Positions 34,061 to 42,320 of a stretch of 64,000 nt of DNA are shown piece by piece. A program made the position numbers and the translations under genes. Below the pieces are notes generated by a model. That model saw nothing but the letters and a program-made list of their open reading frames with translations. It searched no databases and was not told the DNA's origin. This DNA is from Bacillota bacterium (GTDB lineage: Bacteria > Bacillota > Clostridia > Christensenellales > Aristaeellaceae). The stretch's first letter is position 1. Every line of letters starts with the position of its first letter. Location of the stretch: positions 263,075 to 327,074 of the forward strand of contig JAEZIN010000029.1 in assembly GCA_023436585.1 (NCBI GenBank), given 5' to 3'.

Positions 34061-36148
34061 TTAGATATTGAACAGCAGGTCGCCGTAGGTGGGGAACGGC
34101 CAGAAATCCTTCGAAACGAGGGTTTCCAGCTCGTCGGCCACGGCCCGAAGCTCCGTCATGGCGGGCACCAGCTTGTCGCGGCTGTAGGTGGCGTGGGCCA
34201 GGAGGTCTCCGGCGCCGTTGTCGGCCATGGCATCGGCCAGCGCCTCAATCTTTGCGGAGAGGGAGTCGGTGAGCGCGGACAGCTTGGAAAGCAGCGCTTC
34301 CTCACAGGCAAGGGGCAAAGAGGGGATCAGCGCTTTCTTGGCGACGGCCGTGTCGGCTACGGTCTTGCTATAGGCAAGCACCGCGGGCAGGATATCCTTG
34401 CGGGCCATATCCAGCATGGTGAAGGCTTCGATGCTGATGACCTTTACATAGCCTTCCAGCAGGATGTCATAGCGGCTGTGCATTTCCGTTTCGCTGAACA
34501 CCTTGTGGTCGGTAAAGAGCTTGATGTTCTTTTCCTTCACAAAGTAGGGCAGTGCCGCCACGGTGGAGGTCAGGTTCAGCAGCCCGCGCCTTTCGGCTTC
34601 CACCACCCATTCGGCGGCATAGTTGTTGCCGTTGAAGATGATGCGCTTGTGGTCCGTAAGCTCCTTCACGATCAGCTCGTTCAGGGCGGCGGTGAAATCC
34701 TTGGCGCCTTCCAGCTTTTCGGCAAAGATTTTGAGAGATTCGGCCACAATGGTGTTGAGCACGATGTTGGGGCCGCTGACCGAGAAGGAGGAGCCCAGCA
34801 TGCGGAACTCAAACTTGTTGCCGGTGAAGGCAAAGGGCGATGTGCGGTTGCGGTCGGTGGAATCCTTGGGCAGCGGCGGCAGCACATCCACGCCGATGGT
34901 CATTTCGGTTTTCTTGCGGCTGTTGTAGGCTGTGCCCGTTGTCAAAGACTCCACGATGTCGGTGAGCTCTTCGCCCAGGAACACGGATACGATGGCCGGC
35001 GGCGCTTCGTTGGCGCCCAAGCGGTGATCGTTGCCTGCGCTGGCCACGGAAACCCTGAGCATATCCTGATGCTCATCCACGGCCTTCAAAACTGCTGCCA
35101 GGAAGAGCAGGAACTGGGCGTTTTCATAGGGCGTCTGGCCCGGCTCCAGCAGGTTCGCGCCGGTGCTGGTGGCCATGGACCAGTTGTTGTGCTTGCCCGA
35201 GCCGTTGACGCCGGCAAAGGGCTTTTCGTGAAGCAGGCAGGTGAGCCCATAGCGGGCGGCAACCTTCTTCATCATTTCCATGGCCAGCTGGTTGTGGTCG
35301 GAGGCCACGTTGGTGATGGAGAAAATGGGGGCCAGCTCGTGCTGCGCGGGGGCCACTTCGTTATGCTCCGTCTTGGCCAATACGCCAAGCTTCCAAAGCT
35401 CCTCGTTCAGTGTGTCCATGAAGGCCTGGATGCGGGGCTTGATGGTGCCGAAATAATGGTCTTCCAGCTCCTGGCCCTTGGGCGGCTTGGCGCCGTAGAG
35501 CGTGCGGCCGGTGTAGATAAGGTCGCGGCGCTTTTCATACAGCGCCTTGTCGATGAGGAAATATTCCTGCTCCGGGCCTACGGTGGAGAACACGTGGTTC
35601 ACATCCGCGTGGCCAAAGAGCTTCAAAATGCGGACCGCCTGCTTGGAGAGGGCTTCCATGGAGCGCAAAAGCGGGGTCTTCTTGTCCAGCGCTTCGCCGC
35701 CGTAGGAGCAAAAAGCGGTGGGGATGCACAAAATCTTATCCTTGATAAAGGCGTAGGAGGTGGGGTCCCAGGCGGTGTAGCCGCGCGCTTCGAAGGTGGC
35801 GCGCAAGCCGCCGGAGGGGAAGGAGGATGCGTCCGGCTCGCCTTTGATCAATTCCTTGCCGCTGAACTCCAGGATCACGCTGCCGCCCTTTTGGGGGGAG
35901 ATGAAGCTGTCGTGCTTTTCGGCGGTGATGCCGGTCATGGGCTGGAACCAATGGGTGTAGTGGGTGGCGCCCTTTTCCACAGCCCAATCCTTCATGGCGT
36001 TGGCAACAATGTTGGCTACCTGCGGGTCCAGGGGCTTGCCCTCATCAATCGTCTTTTGCAAGGCGCGGTACGTTTCCTTGGGCAGGCGTGCCCGCATGAT
36101 AGCGTCATTGAATACCATGCTGCCGAAAAGCTCCGTCACATTCGCCAT
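34061..36148 (-). CDS. glnN: Glutamine synthetase type III
   Basis: 695 residues, the length of the large GSIII class and much longer than GSI. ATP-dependent amidation of glutamate. Recognisable GSIII blocks: [62 protein letters not shown] and [16 protein letters not shown] precedes the ATG. A 150-nt leader with several hairpins separates a consensus promoter from the start, so post-initiation control is likely. It is divergent from a second glutamine synthetase of type I. Confidence 0.97.
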   Translation of the reverse strand: MANVTELFGSMVFNDAIMRARLPKETYRALQKTIDEGKPLDPQVANIVANAMKDWAVEKGATHYTHWFQPMTGITAEKHDSFISPQKGGSVILEFSGKELIKGEPDASSFPSGGLRATFEARGYTAWDPTSYAFIKDKILCIPTAFCSYGGEALDKKTPLLRSMEALSKQAVRILKLFGHADVNHVFSTVGPEQEYFLIDKALYEKRRDLIYTGRTLYGAKPPKGQELEDHYFGTIKPRIQAFMDTLNEELWKLGVLAKTEHNEVAPAQHELAPIFSITNVASDHNQLAMEMMKKVAARYGLTCLLHEKPFAGVNGSGKHNNWSMATSTGANLLEPGQTPYENAQFLLFLAAVLKAVDEHQDMLRVSVASAGNDHRLGANEAPPAIVSVFLGEELTDIVESLTTGTAYNSRKKTEMTIGVDVLPPLPKDSTDRNRTSPFAFTGNKFEFRMLGSSFSVSGPNIVLNTIVAESLKIFAEKLEGAKDFTAALNELIVKELTDHKRIIFNGNNYAAEWVVEAERRGLLNLTSTVAALPYFVKEKNIKLFTDHKVFSETEMHSRYDILLEGYVKVISIEAFTMLDMARKDILPAVLAYSKTVADTAVAKKALIPSLPLACEEALLSKLSALTDSLSAKIEALADAMADNGAGDLLAHATYSRDKLVPAMTELRAVADELETLVSKDFWPFPTYGDLLFNI

Positions 36149-36301
36149 AATGATTGCCTCCTACAAATTCGTGTTCCGCCTTTTGGGCGGATGGCTGTTT
36201 CCATAAAGAGTGCGGGAATCGCCGTTTGAGCTTCACACCGGCGTTTCCTCAAAAATGAGACAAGGGTGCTGCGAGTTTCCTCACAGCGCCCTTGCTGTAT
36301 G
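36149..36301 (-). promoter_or_regulatory. Structured leader of glnN
   Basis: In transcript order (minus strand): a long hairpin AAGGG-GCTG...GAAA...CAGC-CCCTT (36262-36293) with a GNRA-type loop, CTCA-TTTT-TGAG (36248-36259), CGCCG/CGGCG (36220-36243) and CCGCC/GGCGG (36176-36190) just before the ribosome-binding site. No known riboswitch class was recognised. Confidence 0.5.
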
Positions 36302-36307
36302 GGGAGC

Positions 36308-36336
36308 AGTATAACCCTTTTCCTTACAATTGTCAA
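36308..36336 (-). promoter_or_regulatory. Sigma-A promoter of glnN
   Basis: Minus strand TTGACA (36331-36336), 17-nt spacer, TATACT (36308-36313). Confidence 0.85.
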
Positions 36337-36645
36337 TCCTTTTTTAGTTGTATCTAAATGTTTTTTTATGGTTCTGCACGCATTTTTGCAGGAAATGAAA
36401 ATGAATTTGTGGAACGGAATGTTGCATATCCGAATTGGGATGTTCGTAATAATGTTCGGATATTGTTCAATTATTTTAACTGTATCGATGCCGTCCAACG
36501 TGAAATTTGCATGAATAATAAACAGACATTGCAAATTGTTTTAGAGCGCCCGAATGCCGTCCGTACAAGGCGTTCCTTTGCCCGCACCGCCTCTCATGGT
36601 AAATAAAATAGCGGGAAGGAGTAGAAATACACAACGGGCGTATGC
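36337..36645. promoter_or_regulatory. AT-rich control region between the two glutamine synthetase genes
   Basis: About 300 bp with no gene and much lower GC than its surroundings. Two inverted repeats are seen: ATATCCGAA (36426) with TTCGGATAT (about 36455), and AATTTGCATG (36503) with CATTGCAAATT (about 36528). They may bind a nitrogen regulator; none is identified here. Confidence 0.45.
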
Positions 36646-36651
36646 TATAAT
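36646..36651 (+). promoter_or_regulatory. -10 box of glnA
   Basis: TATAAT at 36646-36651; no good -35 at 17 nt, which suggests activator dependence. The box lies inside CGTAT-GCTATA-ATACG, a short inverted repeat. Confidence 0.5.
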
Positions 36652-36702
36652 ACGGGCCATCCATCCAATATCCGGGAACTGCCAACGAAGGAGGCTTATG
36701 CC

Positions 36703-38004
36703 ATGAACATTACCCAGCAGGAAGTCATCCGCTTCGTGGAGGAGAACGACGTCAAATTTATCCGCCTGGCCTTTTGCGATCTGTATGGCCGGCTGAAAAA
36801 CATATCCATTCAGCCTGGGGAACTGAACCGCGCCTTTGAAGGCTGCATTCCCTTTGACGCGGCGGCGGTGAGGGGGTTTGCCGACGTTGGCGGGGACCTG
36901 CATTTGATCCCCGATCCAACAACGCTGTCGGTGCTGCCCTGGCGCCCGCAGTCCGGCCGGGTGATCCGTCTTTTCTGCGACCTGGCTTACCCCGGCGGCA
37001 GCCCCTATGAAAGCTACGGCCGGGCCATACTCCGCCGCGCGGTGGAGAAGGCGTCGGAGCAGCAAATTGCCATGCATGTGGCGGCCAAGTGCGAGTTTTA
37101 CCTGTTTGAGGCCGATGACAAGGGCATGATCACGAAAACGCCCCAGGACATGGCGGGGTACATGGATGTGGCCCCCTATGACAAGGGGGAAAACGTGCGC
37201 AGGGAGATTTGCCTCGCGCTGGAGGCCATGCATATACAGCCCGAATCCTCCCACCACGAGCAGGGCCCCGGACAAAACGAGATTGACTTCAAGCTTGCCG
37301 ATGCCCTGACCGCCGCAGACCAAATGGTGGCCTTCAAGGATGTGGTGCGCTCCATCGCCGCCTCCAACGGGCTGCGCGCCTCCTTCCTGCCCAAGCCCCT
37401 GCCGGACAGAAACGGGAACGGCCAGCATGTGAACCTGTTCCTTTTCAGGGGTGGAGAGAACATATTCCAACGCGCAGGCGCGGAGCTTTGCGATGAAGCG
37501 CGTTACGCCGTTGGCGGTATTCTGCGGCGCGTGAAGGAGATCACCTTGTTCTGCAACCCCCTGCCCAACAGCTATCACCGGTTGGGGGCCTCCGGCGCGC
37601 CAGGTTATTTGAGCTGGTCCTTCGGGAACCGCTCCCATCTGATACGTATTCCCGCCGCCTGGGGAAACGATGCCCGCATGGAGCTTCGCTCCCCCGACCC
37701 GGCCACCAATCCGTATCTTTTATTTGCCCTTTTGCTGGAGGCTGCTGTGGAGGGGATTCAAAGCAAGGTGGAACCCGGCCCGGCCCTGTGCGGCGTCATC
37801 GACAGATCGAACCCCGACCCATCCCTGGTACGTTTGCCGCTTGACTTGGGCGAAGCCATTGCCCTGGCCAAGGAAAGCGCGTTTTTGAAAGCGGTGCTGC
37901 CCAAAACAACGCTGGAAGCCTATATCAGGGAAAAGGAGCGCATCTGGAAAAATTGGCAGGAGGACCCCCAGCAGGTATTCCAAAGTCACTTTGAAACCAT
38001 CTGA
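36703..38004 (+). CDS. glnA: Glutamine synthetase type I
   Basis: 433 residues, slightly shorter than the typical Firmicute GSI of about 443. FADVGGDLHLIPDP, HHEQGPGQNEIDF (metal and glutamate site), NGNGQHVNLF, NSYHRLG and LSWSFGNRSHLIRIP (in place of the usual NSYKRL and AWSARNRSALIRIP) are visible. It retains the metal-ligand residues but the substitutions suggest a divergent GSI or a GlnA-like enzyme. AAGGAGG precedes the ATG. It is followed after 23 nt by an ANTAR regulator, likely in the same transcript. Confidence 0.92.
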   Translation: MNITQQEVIRFVEENDVKFIRLAFCDLYGRLKNISIQPGELNRAFEGCIPFDAAAVRGFADVGGDLHLIPDPTTLSVLPWRPQSGRVIRLFCDLAYPGGSPYESYGRAILRRAVEKASEQQIAMHVAAKCEFYLFEADDKGMITKTPQDMAGYMDVAPYDKGENVRREICLALEAMHIQPESSHHEQGPGQNEIDFKLADALTAADQMVAFKDVVRSIAASNGLRASFLPKPLPDRNGNGQHVNLFLFRGGENIFQRAGAELCDEARYAVGGILRRVKEITLFCNPLPNSYHRLGASGAPGYLSWSFGNRSHLIRIPAAWGNDARMELRSPDPATNPYLLFALLLEAAVEGIQSKVEPGPALCGVIDRSNPDPSLVRLPLDLGEAIALAKESAFLKAVLPKTTLEAYIREKERIWKNWQEDPQQVFQSHFETI

Positions 38005-38027
38005 TATTTTTCGGTGGGAAAGAGGGG

Positions 38028-38609
38028 ATGACGTTGGAAGGATTGACGCTGCTGGTAGGCAGTTCGGAAAAAAGCCAGGCCCTTTTGCAATCGCTGCTAA
38101 GCGGTACGGGCTTCAGCCAGTGCGTGCTGGCGCAAAACGGCGCGGAGGCACGGCGGATGCTCAACCAGGGCGACTACGCCCTGACCATCATCAATACGCC
38201 GCTCACCGATGAGCCGGGCATAGATTTGGCTGTCAAGACAGCCCAAAGCACGCTGTCGGGCGTGATCCTGCTGGTGAAGGCCGAGATGGCCGACGTGGTC
38301 AGCCAGAAGGTGGAGGAGAGCGGCGTGCTGGTGGTAGCCAAGCCGGTGGCGCGCCTGCTGTTTGACCAGGCGCTGCGCCTTTCCATGACGGCCAGAAACC
38401 GCATGCTGATGCTTCAAAATCAGAACGAAAAGCTGCAGAAAAAGATCGAGGAAATGCGCATGGTCGACAGGGCCAAGTGCGCGCTGATCCAATATCTGCG
38501 CATGACGGAGCAGCAGGCCCACCGCCACATTGAAAAGCAGGCAATGGATACCAGGCAGACGAAGATGCAGGTGGCCAGGGATATTGTAAATACGTATGAA
38601 ATGCTGTAG
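38028..38609 (+). CDS. ANTAR-domain RNA-binding regulator with degenerate receiver
   Basis: 193 residues. An N-terminal receiver-like domain (1-115), a coiled coil (LQNQNEKLQKKIEEM) and a C-terminal ANTAR domain (about 145-193, DRAKCALIQYLRMTEQQAH). ANTAR proteins bind paired hexaloop hairpins in nascent RNA and prevent termination, often in nitrogen metabolism. The receiver lacks the phosphorylated aspartate (Asn56 in IINTPL) and the acidic pair at the end of the first strand (VGSSEK), so it cannot work by ordinary phosphorylation. Position after glnA suggests control of glutamine synthesis, perhaps through direct ligand or protein binding. Confidence 0.88.
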   Translation: MTLEGLTLLVGSSEKSQALLQSLLSGTGFSQCVLAQNGAEARRMLNQGDYALTIINTPLTDEPGIDLAVKTAQSTLSGVILLVKAEMADVVSQKVEESGVLVVAKPVARLLFDQALRLSMTARNRMLMLQNQNEKLQKKIEEMRMVDRAKCALIQYLRMTEQQAHRHIEKQAMDTRQTKMQVARDIVNTYEML

Positions 38610-38613
38610 CTTT

Positions 38614-38642
38614 TCGGGAAAATGACTATGACATTTTCCCGA
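38614..38642 (+). terminator. Hairpin after the ANTAR gene
   Basis: TCGGGAAAATG, 7-nt loop, CATTTTCCCGA. Eleven perfect base pairs; no T-tract. Confidence 0.55.
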
Positions 38643-38668
38643 TCTTGTTGCGCATGCTCATTGCTATT

Positions 38669-38770
38669 GTAGGGCGGCGGCTTGCTCCCGCCGTGTGCTT
38701 CAGGAGCAGACATGCCCGGATTTTGGCTTCTTGTACCTGCGATGCGGCGGGAGCAAGCCCCCGCCCTACA
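38669..38770. mobile_element. R4 mini-element, 102 bp, with 26-bp inverted ends
   Basis: Left arm 38669-38694 and right arm 38745-38770 are complementary with one mismatch; the ends are the same sequence as those around the gene at 28926. The 50 bp between the arms carry no gene. It looks like a non-autonomous, MITE-like or REP-like unit. No target duplication was identified. Confidence 0.7.
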
Positions 38771-38851
38771 CAAGGCTGCGATACATGCATGATGATCGGG
38801 GTCAAGAAGATGTAGCTATGAACCATATTGGATACACAAAGGAGGATCGCC

Positions 38852-39217
38852 ATGAAATTCGCCGGCGTATGCCTTGTCGCAGAGAACACCCCCACCCTGG
38901 CCGAATTCTATCAGGCGCTGCTTGGGGAAGAAGGCCATTGGGAGGGGGAGGATCATGTGGACTTCCCCGGCACGGGGTTGGCCATTTTCTCTATCAAGGG
39001 CATGGAGGAAATGGCTTCTGGCTCCATGGCCGGCGCGGGCAGCGGCAAGGCTGTGCTGTCCTTTGATGTTGCGGATGTGGATGCACTGATGAACGCACTG
39101 CAAAACCTGGGTGCTCAAATCGTCAAGCCGCCGCAGACCCATCCCTGGGGCCTTCGCAGCGTGTGGATCAAGGATCCGGAAGGGAGTATCCTCAGCCTGC
39201 GCTGCCCGGCGAAGTGA
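38852..39217 (+). CDS. VOC/glyoxalase-fold protein
   Basis: 121 residues with the paired beta-alpha-beta-beta-beta fold of the VOC superfamily (FAGVCLVAENTPTLAEFYQALLG at the N-terminus, WIKDPEGSILSL at the C-terminus). The ligand and reaction are not clear; family members include glyoxalases, resistance proteins and dioxygenases. AAAGGAGG precedes the ATG at 38852. The stop codon is immediately followed by the stop codon of the convergent GNAT gene (TGA/TCA adjacent). Confidence 0.75.
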   Translation: MKFAGVCLVAENTPTLAEFYQALLGEEGHWEGEDHVDFPGTGLAIFSIKGMEEMASGSMAGAGSGKAVLSFDVADVDALMNALQNLGAQIVKPPQTHPWGLRSVWIKDPEGSILSLRCPAK

Positions 39218-39706
39218 TCAAACCTCCGGCGCTTTTAAGAGCTTGCACAAAAAGAGGCAGGGGTTCCGCTCATCCCACAGGGTTGGGAATACATCCAGCG
39301 GCAAAAAGCCCATGGCCTTGTAAAAAGCCCTGGTGAGCTCGTATTCCGCGCCGCCCTCCGGCGCGGCCACGGTTTTCACCGTCATGTAATGGAATCCTTT
39401 CTCCCGGTACCTGTTGGCGCTTTGCATCACCAGTTCCCGCCCGATGCCCTTTCGGTGGCATTGCGGCAATACGCCCATCGCATGGATTTCGCAGGTGCAG
39501 GGGAAGTTCTCCTGTATGGTTACAAAGCCAACGGGCCGGTTTTCCTCAAAGGCGCACAGCAAAAACAAGTCTGCGGCCTCCCTGATGTACTGGACGGTGG
39601 ACTCTTCGATGCCGAACCAGCCCGGCAGCCCGCGAAGGATGGTTTCGGCAATGGCGCTTTTTTCCTTGGGGGATGTCACTTCGCGGATTTCGAGCATGAA
39701 GATCAT
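39218..39706 (-). CDS. GNAT-family N-acetyltransferase
   Basis: 162 residues. The acetyl-CoA motif is QCHRKGIGRELVMQS (residues about 82-96), followed by ELTRAFYKAMGFLPL (motif B). Substrate unknown. AAAGGAAAGG precedes the ATG at 39706; a second ATG three codons on is possible. The R3 element lies directly upstream, so this gene could be downstream of an R3-containing leader if R3 is transcribed on the minus strand. Confidence 0.8.
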   Translation of the reverse strand: MIFMLEIREVTSPKEKSAIAETILRGLPGWFGIEESTVQYIREAADLFLLCAFEENRPVGFVTIQENFPCTCEIHAMGVLPQCHRKGIGRELVMQSANRYREKGFHYMTVKTVAAPEGGAEYELTRAFYKAMGFLPLDVFPTLWDERNPCLFLCKLLKAPEV

Positions 39707-39748
39707 CTGCCTTTCCTTTGGTCTTCATTACAGTTACGAAATATTTTG

Positions 39749-39948
39749 GGGGAGCAACGAGGGGTCGCGGCCCCTCGTTTAGAAATCGTGTCGCCCGGCT
39801 TTGCCGGGTGCACGGGAGTTTGCGTAGCAAACATTCCTTACACGATTTCCTGGCCGTGTGCTTTGGGCCATCCAAGCGCAGCGCGGGAGGGACCATAGCA
39901 CACAAGGAAATCGTGCGAACTCATCAAAATGGCTTGCCATTTTGATGA
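39749..39948 (+). ncRNA. R3 structured element, copy 2 (candidate RNA)
   Basis: Same hairpin order as copy 1: CGAGGGG/CCCCTCG (39758-39777), CCCGGC/GCCGGG, GTTTGC-GTA-GCAAAC, linker ATTCCTTACAC, then ACACGATTTCC (39840-39850) with GGAAATCGTGC (39906-39916) around an inner GTGTGCT/AGCACAC stem, and CATCAAAATGGC/GCCATTTTGATG (39922-39947). Stems change together with copy 1 while linkers stay the same. AGAAATCGTGT at 39781 could pair with the same ACACGATTT strand, an alternative fold unique to this copy. Coding strand is uncertain. Confidence 0.6.
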
Positions 39949-39957
39949 AATAAAATA

Positions 39958-39980
39958 GCCCGCTTGCGGTGCAAGCGGGC
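39958..39980 (-). terminator. Terminator of rpmB
   Basis: Minus strand GCCCGCTTGC-ACC-GCAAGCGGGC followed by TATTTTATTT, 24 nt after the rpmB stop. Confidence 0.85.
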
Positions 39981-40004
39981 ATGTTTTGCATATAAAAGAT
40001 GGAA

Positions 40005-40217
40005 TCAGGCTTCGCCGGACTTGGACGGCAGGGCACGGGCCACGTTTCCGCTGCGCAGGCAACGGGTGCACACGTTCAGCCGCTGGGGAACACCTTTGAC
40101 CAGCACGCGAACCTTCTGCACGTTGGGAGCCCAAAGACGGCCGCTTTTCCGGTTGGAATGGCTAACGTTGTTGCCATTCATTGCGCCCTTTTCACATACT
40201 TCACAAAACTTGCCCAT
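40005..40217 (-). CDS. rpmB: Ribosomal protein bL28
   Basis: 70 residues; CEVCEKGAMNGNNVSHSNRKSGR and the later CTRC give the four-cysteine (zinc-binding) form of bL28. Component of the large ribosomal subunit. CAAAGGAGG precedes the ATG. It has its own promoter and terminator, as usual for rpmB. Confidence 0.97.
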   Translation of the reverse strand: MGKFCEVCEKGAMNGNNVSHSNRKSGRLWAPNVQKVRVLVKGVPQRLNVCTRCLRSGNVARALPSKSGEA

Positions 40218-40257
40218 TCAAAACACCTCCTTTGGGTTTACACACGACAGCGAACCT

Positions 40258-40286
40258 ATTCTATCACCATTGCAATCCATTTGCAA
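40258..40286 (-). promoter_or_regulatory. Promoter of rpmB
   Basis: Minus strand TTGCAA (40281-40286), 17-nt spacer, TAGAAT (40258-40263). Confidence 0.7.
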
Positions 40287-40289
40287 GCG

Positions 40290-41177
40290 TTATTTTTGCT
40301 GTATAATCCGTTTGCCCGGCAGATTCACCAGGAAGATGCTGGCGACGATCAAAAGGCCGCCGGCCATTTGTAAAACCGTAACGGTTTCCTTTAAAAAGAC
40401 CACGCCGCCAAGGATGGTCACCAGGGGGATGAGGTTGATGAATATGGAGACAGCCACCGGGCTTAAGTGGCTCAGCGCATCGCCGTACAGAAAATAGCAC
40501 AGCGCGCTGCAAATGAGGGCAAGGCCGGCCATGGCAAGCCAGCCGTCCACGGGAATGGGCTTAAAGTCGCCTGTTTCCGTCAACGAGAAGAGGATCAGTG
40601 TCGGCAGCGAAAATACCGCCTGCCAGGCGTTCATGGAAAGGCTGGTGTGGCTGCTGCGAAGCTTGCGGCTGACAAAGATGTATCCCACCCAAACAAAGCT
40701 TGCCCCCACCACCAGCAAATCGCCAACGATGGATGTCTCCCCCTGTGTTCCACCGTAGCGCACCACCATGTATACACCCAGCAGCGACAACACCGATCCC
40801 ACCGCCTGCGCAGGCCGGAGCCTCGTTTTCGTGGCCACCGTGTCCACAATCAGCGTCAGGATGGGGATGGCGGCCAGGATCAGCGATGCGTTCACCGTGC
40901 TGGTGCGCTTGATGCCCTGGTACTCGAAAAAGTAGTACAGCGTGATGCCGAAAAGGCTGGAAAGGATAAAGGGCACGATTTCCTTTTTGCAAAGGCGCAT
41001 TCTTTTTTCTTTGATAAACACCGCCGGCACCAGCACCGCGGCGGTCAGGATATACCGCCAAAGGGCAAGCTGCATGGGAGTGAAGCCCACATTCAATGCG
41101 TGCTTGCTGGCAATGAAGGAAAGACCCCACATGATGTTGATGAAAACCATGCTGATATAATATGGCGTAAGGGACAT
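40290..41177 (-). CDS. EamA/DMT-family transporter
   Basis: 295 residues with ten predicted membrane helices in two EamA repeats (first half MVFINIMWGLSFIASKHAL, second half VGASFVWVGYIFVSRK). Drug/metabolite exporters of this kind often move amino acids or nucleotide-related metabolites; the substrate here is unknown. AGAGAGG precedes the ATG. It ends 72 nt before the rpmB start, with the rpmB promoter overlapping the spacer. Confidence 0.88.
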   Translation of the reverse strand: MSLTPYYISMVFINIMWGLSFIASKHALNVGFTPMQLALWRYILTAAVLVPAVFIKEKRMRLCKKEIVPFILSSLFGITLYYFFEYQGIKRTSTVNASLILAAIPILTLIVDTVATKTRLRPAQAVGSVLSLLGVYMVVRYGGTQGETSIVGDLLVVGASFVWVGYIFVSRKLRSSHTSLSMNAWQAVFSLPTLILFSLTETGDFKPIPVDGWLAMAGLALICSALCYFLYGDALSHLSPVAVSIFINLIPLVTILGGVVFLKETVTVLQMAGGLLIVASIFLVNLPGKRIIQQK

Positions 41178-41211
41178 GATAGCAGCCTCTCTTTCGCACT
41201 AAACAGAGGGC

Positions 41212-41240
41212 ATCATATCATTTTTTGCCGGTGAAAGCAA
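41212..41240 (-). promoter_or_regulatory. Promoter of the EamA gene
   Basis: Minus strand TTGCTT (41235-41240), 17-nt spacer, TATGAT (41212-41217). Confidence 0.65.
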
Positions 41241-41299
41241 GGTGAGGGGTGTGGACGCCCAAGCGGTCTCATTTAAACTTTTGATAAAAGAGAGGATGC

Positions 41300-41326
41300 A
41301 TCCGATCGTCCTGGACCTTCGGATAA
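41300..41326 (+). repeat. R1 vestige
   Basis: ATCCGATCG joined to TCCTGGACCTTCGGAT: the end of hairpin 2 and the right flank of R1 with the middle missing. Confidence 0.45.
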
Positions 41327-41329
41327 TTC

Positions 41330-41358
41330 TTGCAGCAAACGGCATTCCGGGGTAAAAT
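41330..41358 (+). promoter_or_regulatory. Promoter of trmL
   Basis: TTGCAG (41330-41335), 17-nt spacer, TAAAAT (41353-41358). Confidence 0.65.
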
Positions 41359-41391
41359 AGAGGATGAAAAACAACAAAAAGGAAAAACACC

Positions 41392-41907
41392 ATGCACATC
41401 GTACTGGTATACCCTGAGATTCCCCAAAACACCGGCAACATCGCAAGAACATGCGCCGCCACGGGGGCGACGCTTCATTTGATAAAGCCGCTGGGCTTTT
41501 CCCTGGACGACAGGTACATGCGCAGGGCCGGGCTGGATTACTGGTACATGATGGATTACCGTGTATACGACGACCTGGAGCATTTTATGAAGGAGCACCA
41601 GGGCGCACGCATGCATTTTGCCACCACCAAGGCGCCCCGCTCCTACGCCGAGGCAGCCTATGAGCCCGACGATTATTTGATATTCGGCTGCGAAACCAAG
41701 GGCTTGCCGGAAACGCTTTTAAAAAGCGTGTACGACAAATGCATCCGCATTCCCATGCGGCCGGGGGCCAGATCGCTGAATCTGAGCAATTCCGTGGCGG
41801 TGGTTTTGTACGAGGCGCTTCGCCAGCAGCAATTTGCGGGCCTTTTGGAGGCGGGTGAGCTCACAGGCCGCCAGGAGGAGCCGGCGCCCTGGATGGACTA
41901 TTTGTAA
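41392..41907 (+). CDS. trmL: tRNA (cytidine/uridine-34 2'-O)-methyltransferase TrmL
   Basis: 171 residues, SPOUT fold with the C-terminal trefoil knot. IVLVYPEIPQNTGNIARTC, IFGCETKGLP and MRPGARSLNLSNSVAVVLYE are the three SPOUT blocks. It methylates the ribose of the wobble base of tRNA-Leu isoacceptors. The start follows the GGAAAAACACC spacer, a weak ribosome-binding site, but the N-terminus matches the family. Confidence 0.95.
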   Translation: MHIVLVYPEIPQNTGNIARTCAATGATLHLIKPLGFSLDDRYMRRAGLDYWYMMDYRVYDDLEHFMKEHQGARMHFATTKAPRSYAEAAYEPDDYLIFGCETKGLPETLLKSVYDKCIRIPMRPGARSLNLSNSVAVVLYEALRQQQFAGLLEAGELTGRQEEPAPWMDYL

Positions 41908-41998
41908 GCAAGCGGATGGCATCGTCATCCGTTGTATGGATGGCGCCGTTCTTAAGCATTTGGTGAAAGCGGCGCAAGGAAACCCAGGAGGTTTTATT

Positions 41999-42256
41999 AT
42001 GAAGCGTTACGAGGATGATTACGATTACGACAGCGAGTATGAGGATGACGTCGATTTTCTGGAAAGTGATCCGGAGGAGCGGCATTTGCTGCATGTGGGC
42101 CGCCTTCGCGTTGCGGCAGGCGTCATGGATTTTCTGAGCGTCATCGCCGGTATGGTGGTGGTGCTGGTATTGGTGGCGATACTCATTTACCTGATCAACT
42201 GGCTGGTGGGGGATATGGGCTCCATGTTCGCCATACTGCAAAGGAGAATACAGTAG
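41999..42256 (+). CDS. Small membrane protein with acidic N-terminus, 85 aa
   Basis: A strikingly acidic first third (YEDDYDYDSEYEDDVDFLES), a basic segment and one membrane helix (residues about 42-70). Not recognised. CAGGAGGT precedes the ATG at 41999. It lies between trmL and the uracil-DNA glycosylase, and may be co-transcribed with both. Confidence 0.6.
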   Translation: MKRYEDDYDYDSEYEDDVDFLESDPEERHLLHVGRLRVAAGVMDFLSVIAGMVVVLVLVAILIYLINWLVGDMGSMFAILQRRIQ

Positions 42257-42320
42257 CCTTTTGTTTAAGGCCCGCGGCAGGTTGTGCCCGGGGGCCAGTG
42301 TACTGAAGCGGAGGCAGGTC

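Noticed and set aside
33956..36229. 757-codon plus-strand open frame opposite glnN
   Set aside because: It mirrors the GSIII gene, which has full family motifs, a terminator and a promoter. The antisense frame has no ribosome-binding site and low-complexity His/Gly-rich composition typical of GC-rich shadows.
36540..36702. ANTAR target hairpins before glnA
   Set aside because: The one stem seen (GAATGCC/GGCGTTC) has a 10-nt loop and lies upstream of the -10 box, so it is not in the transcript and lacks the paired hexaloop form.
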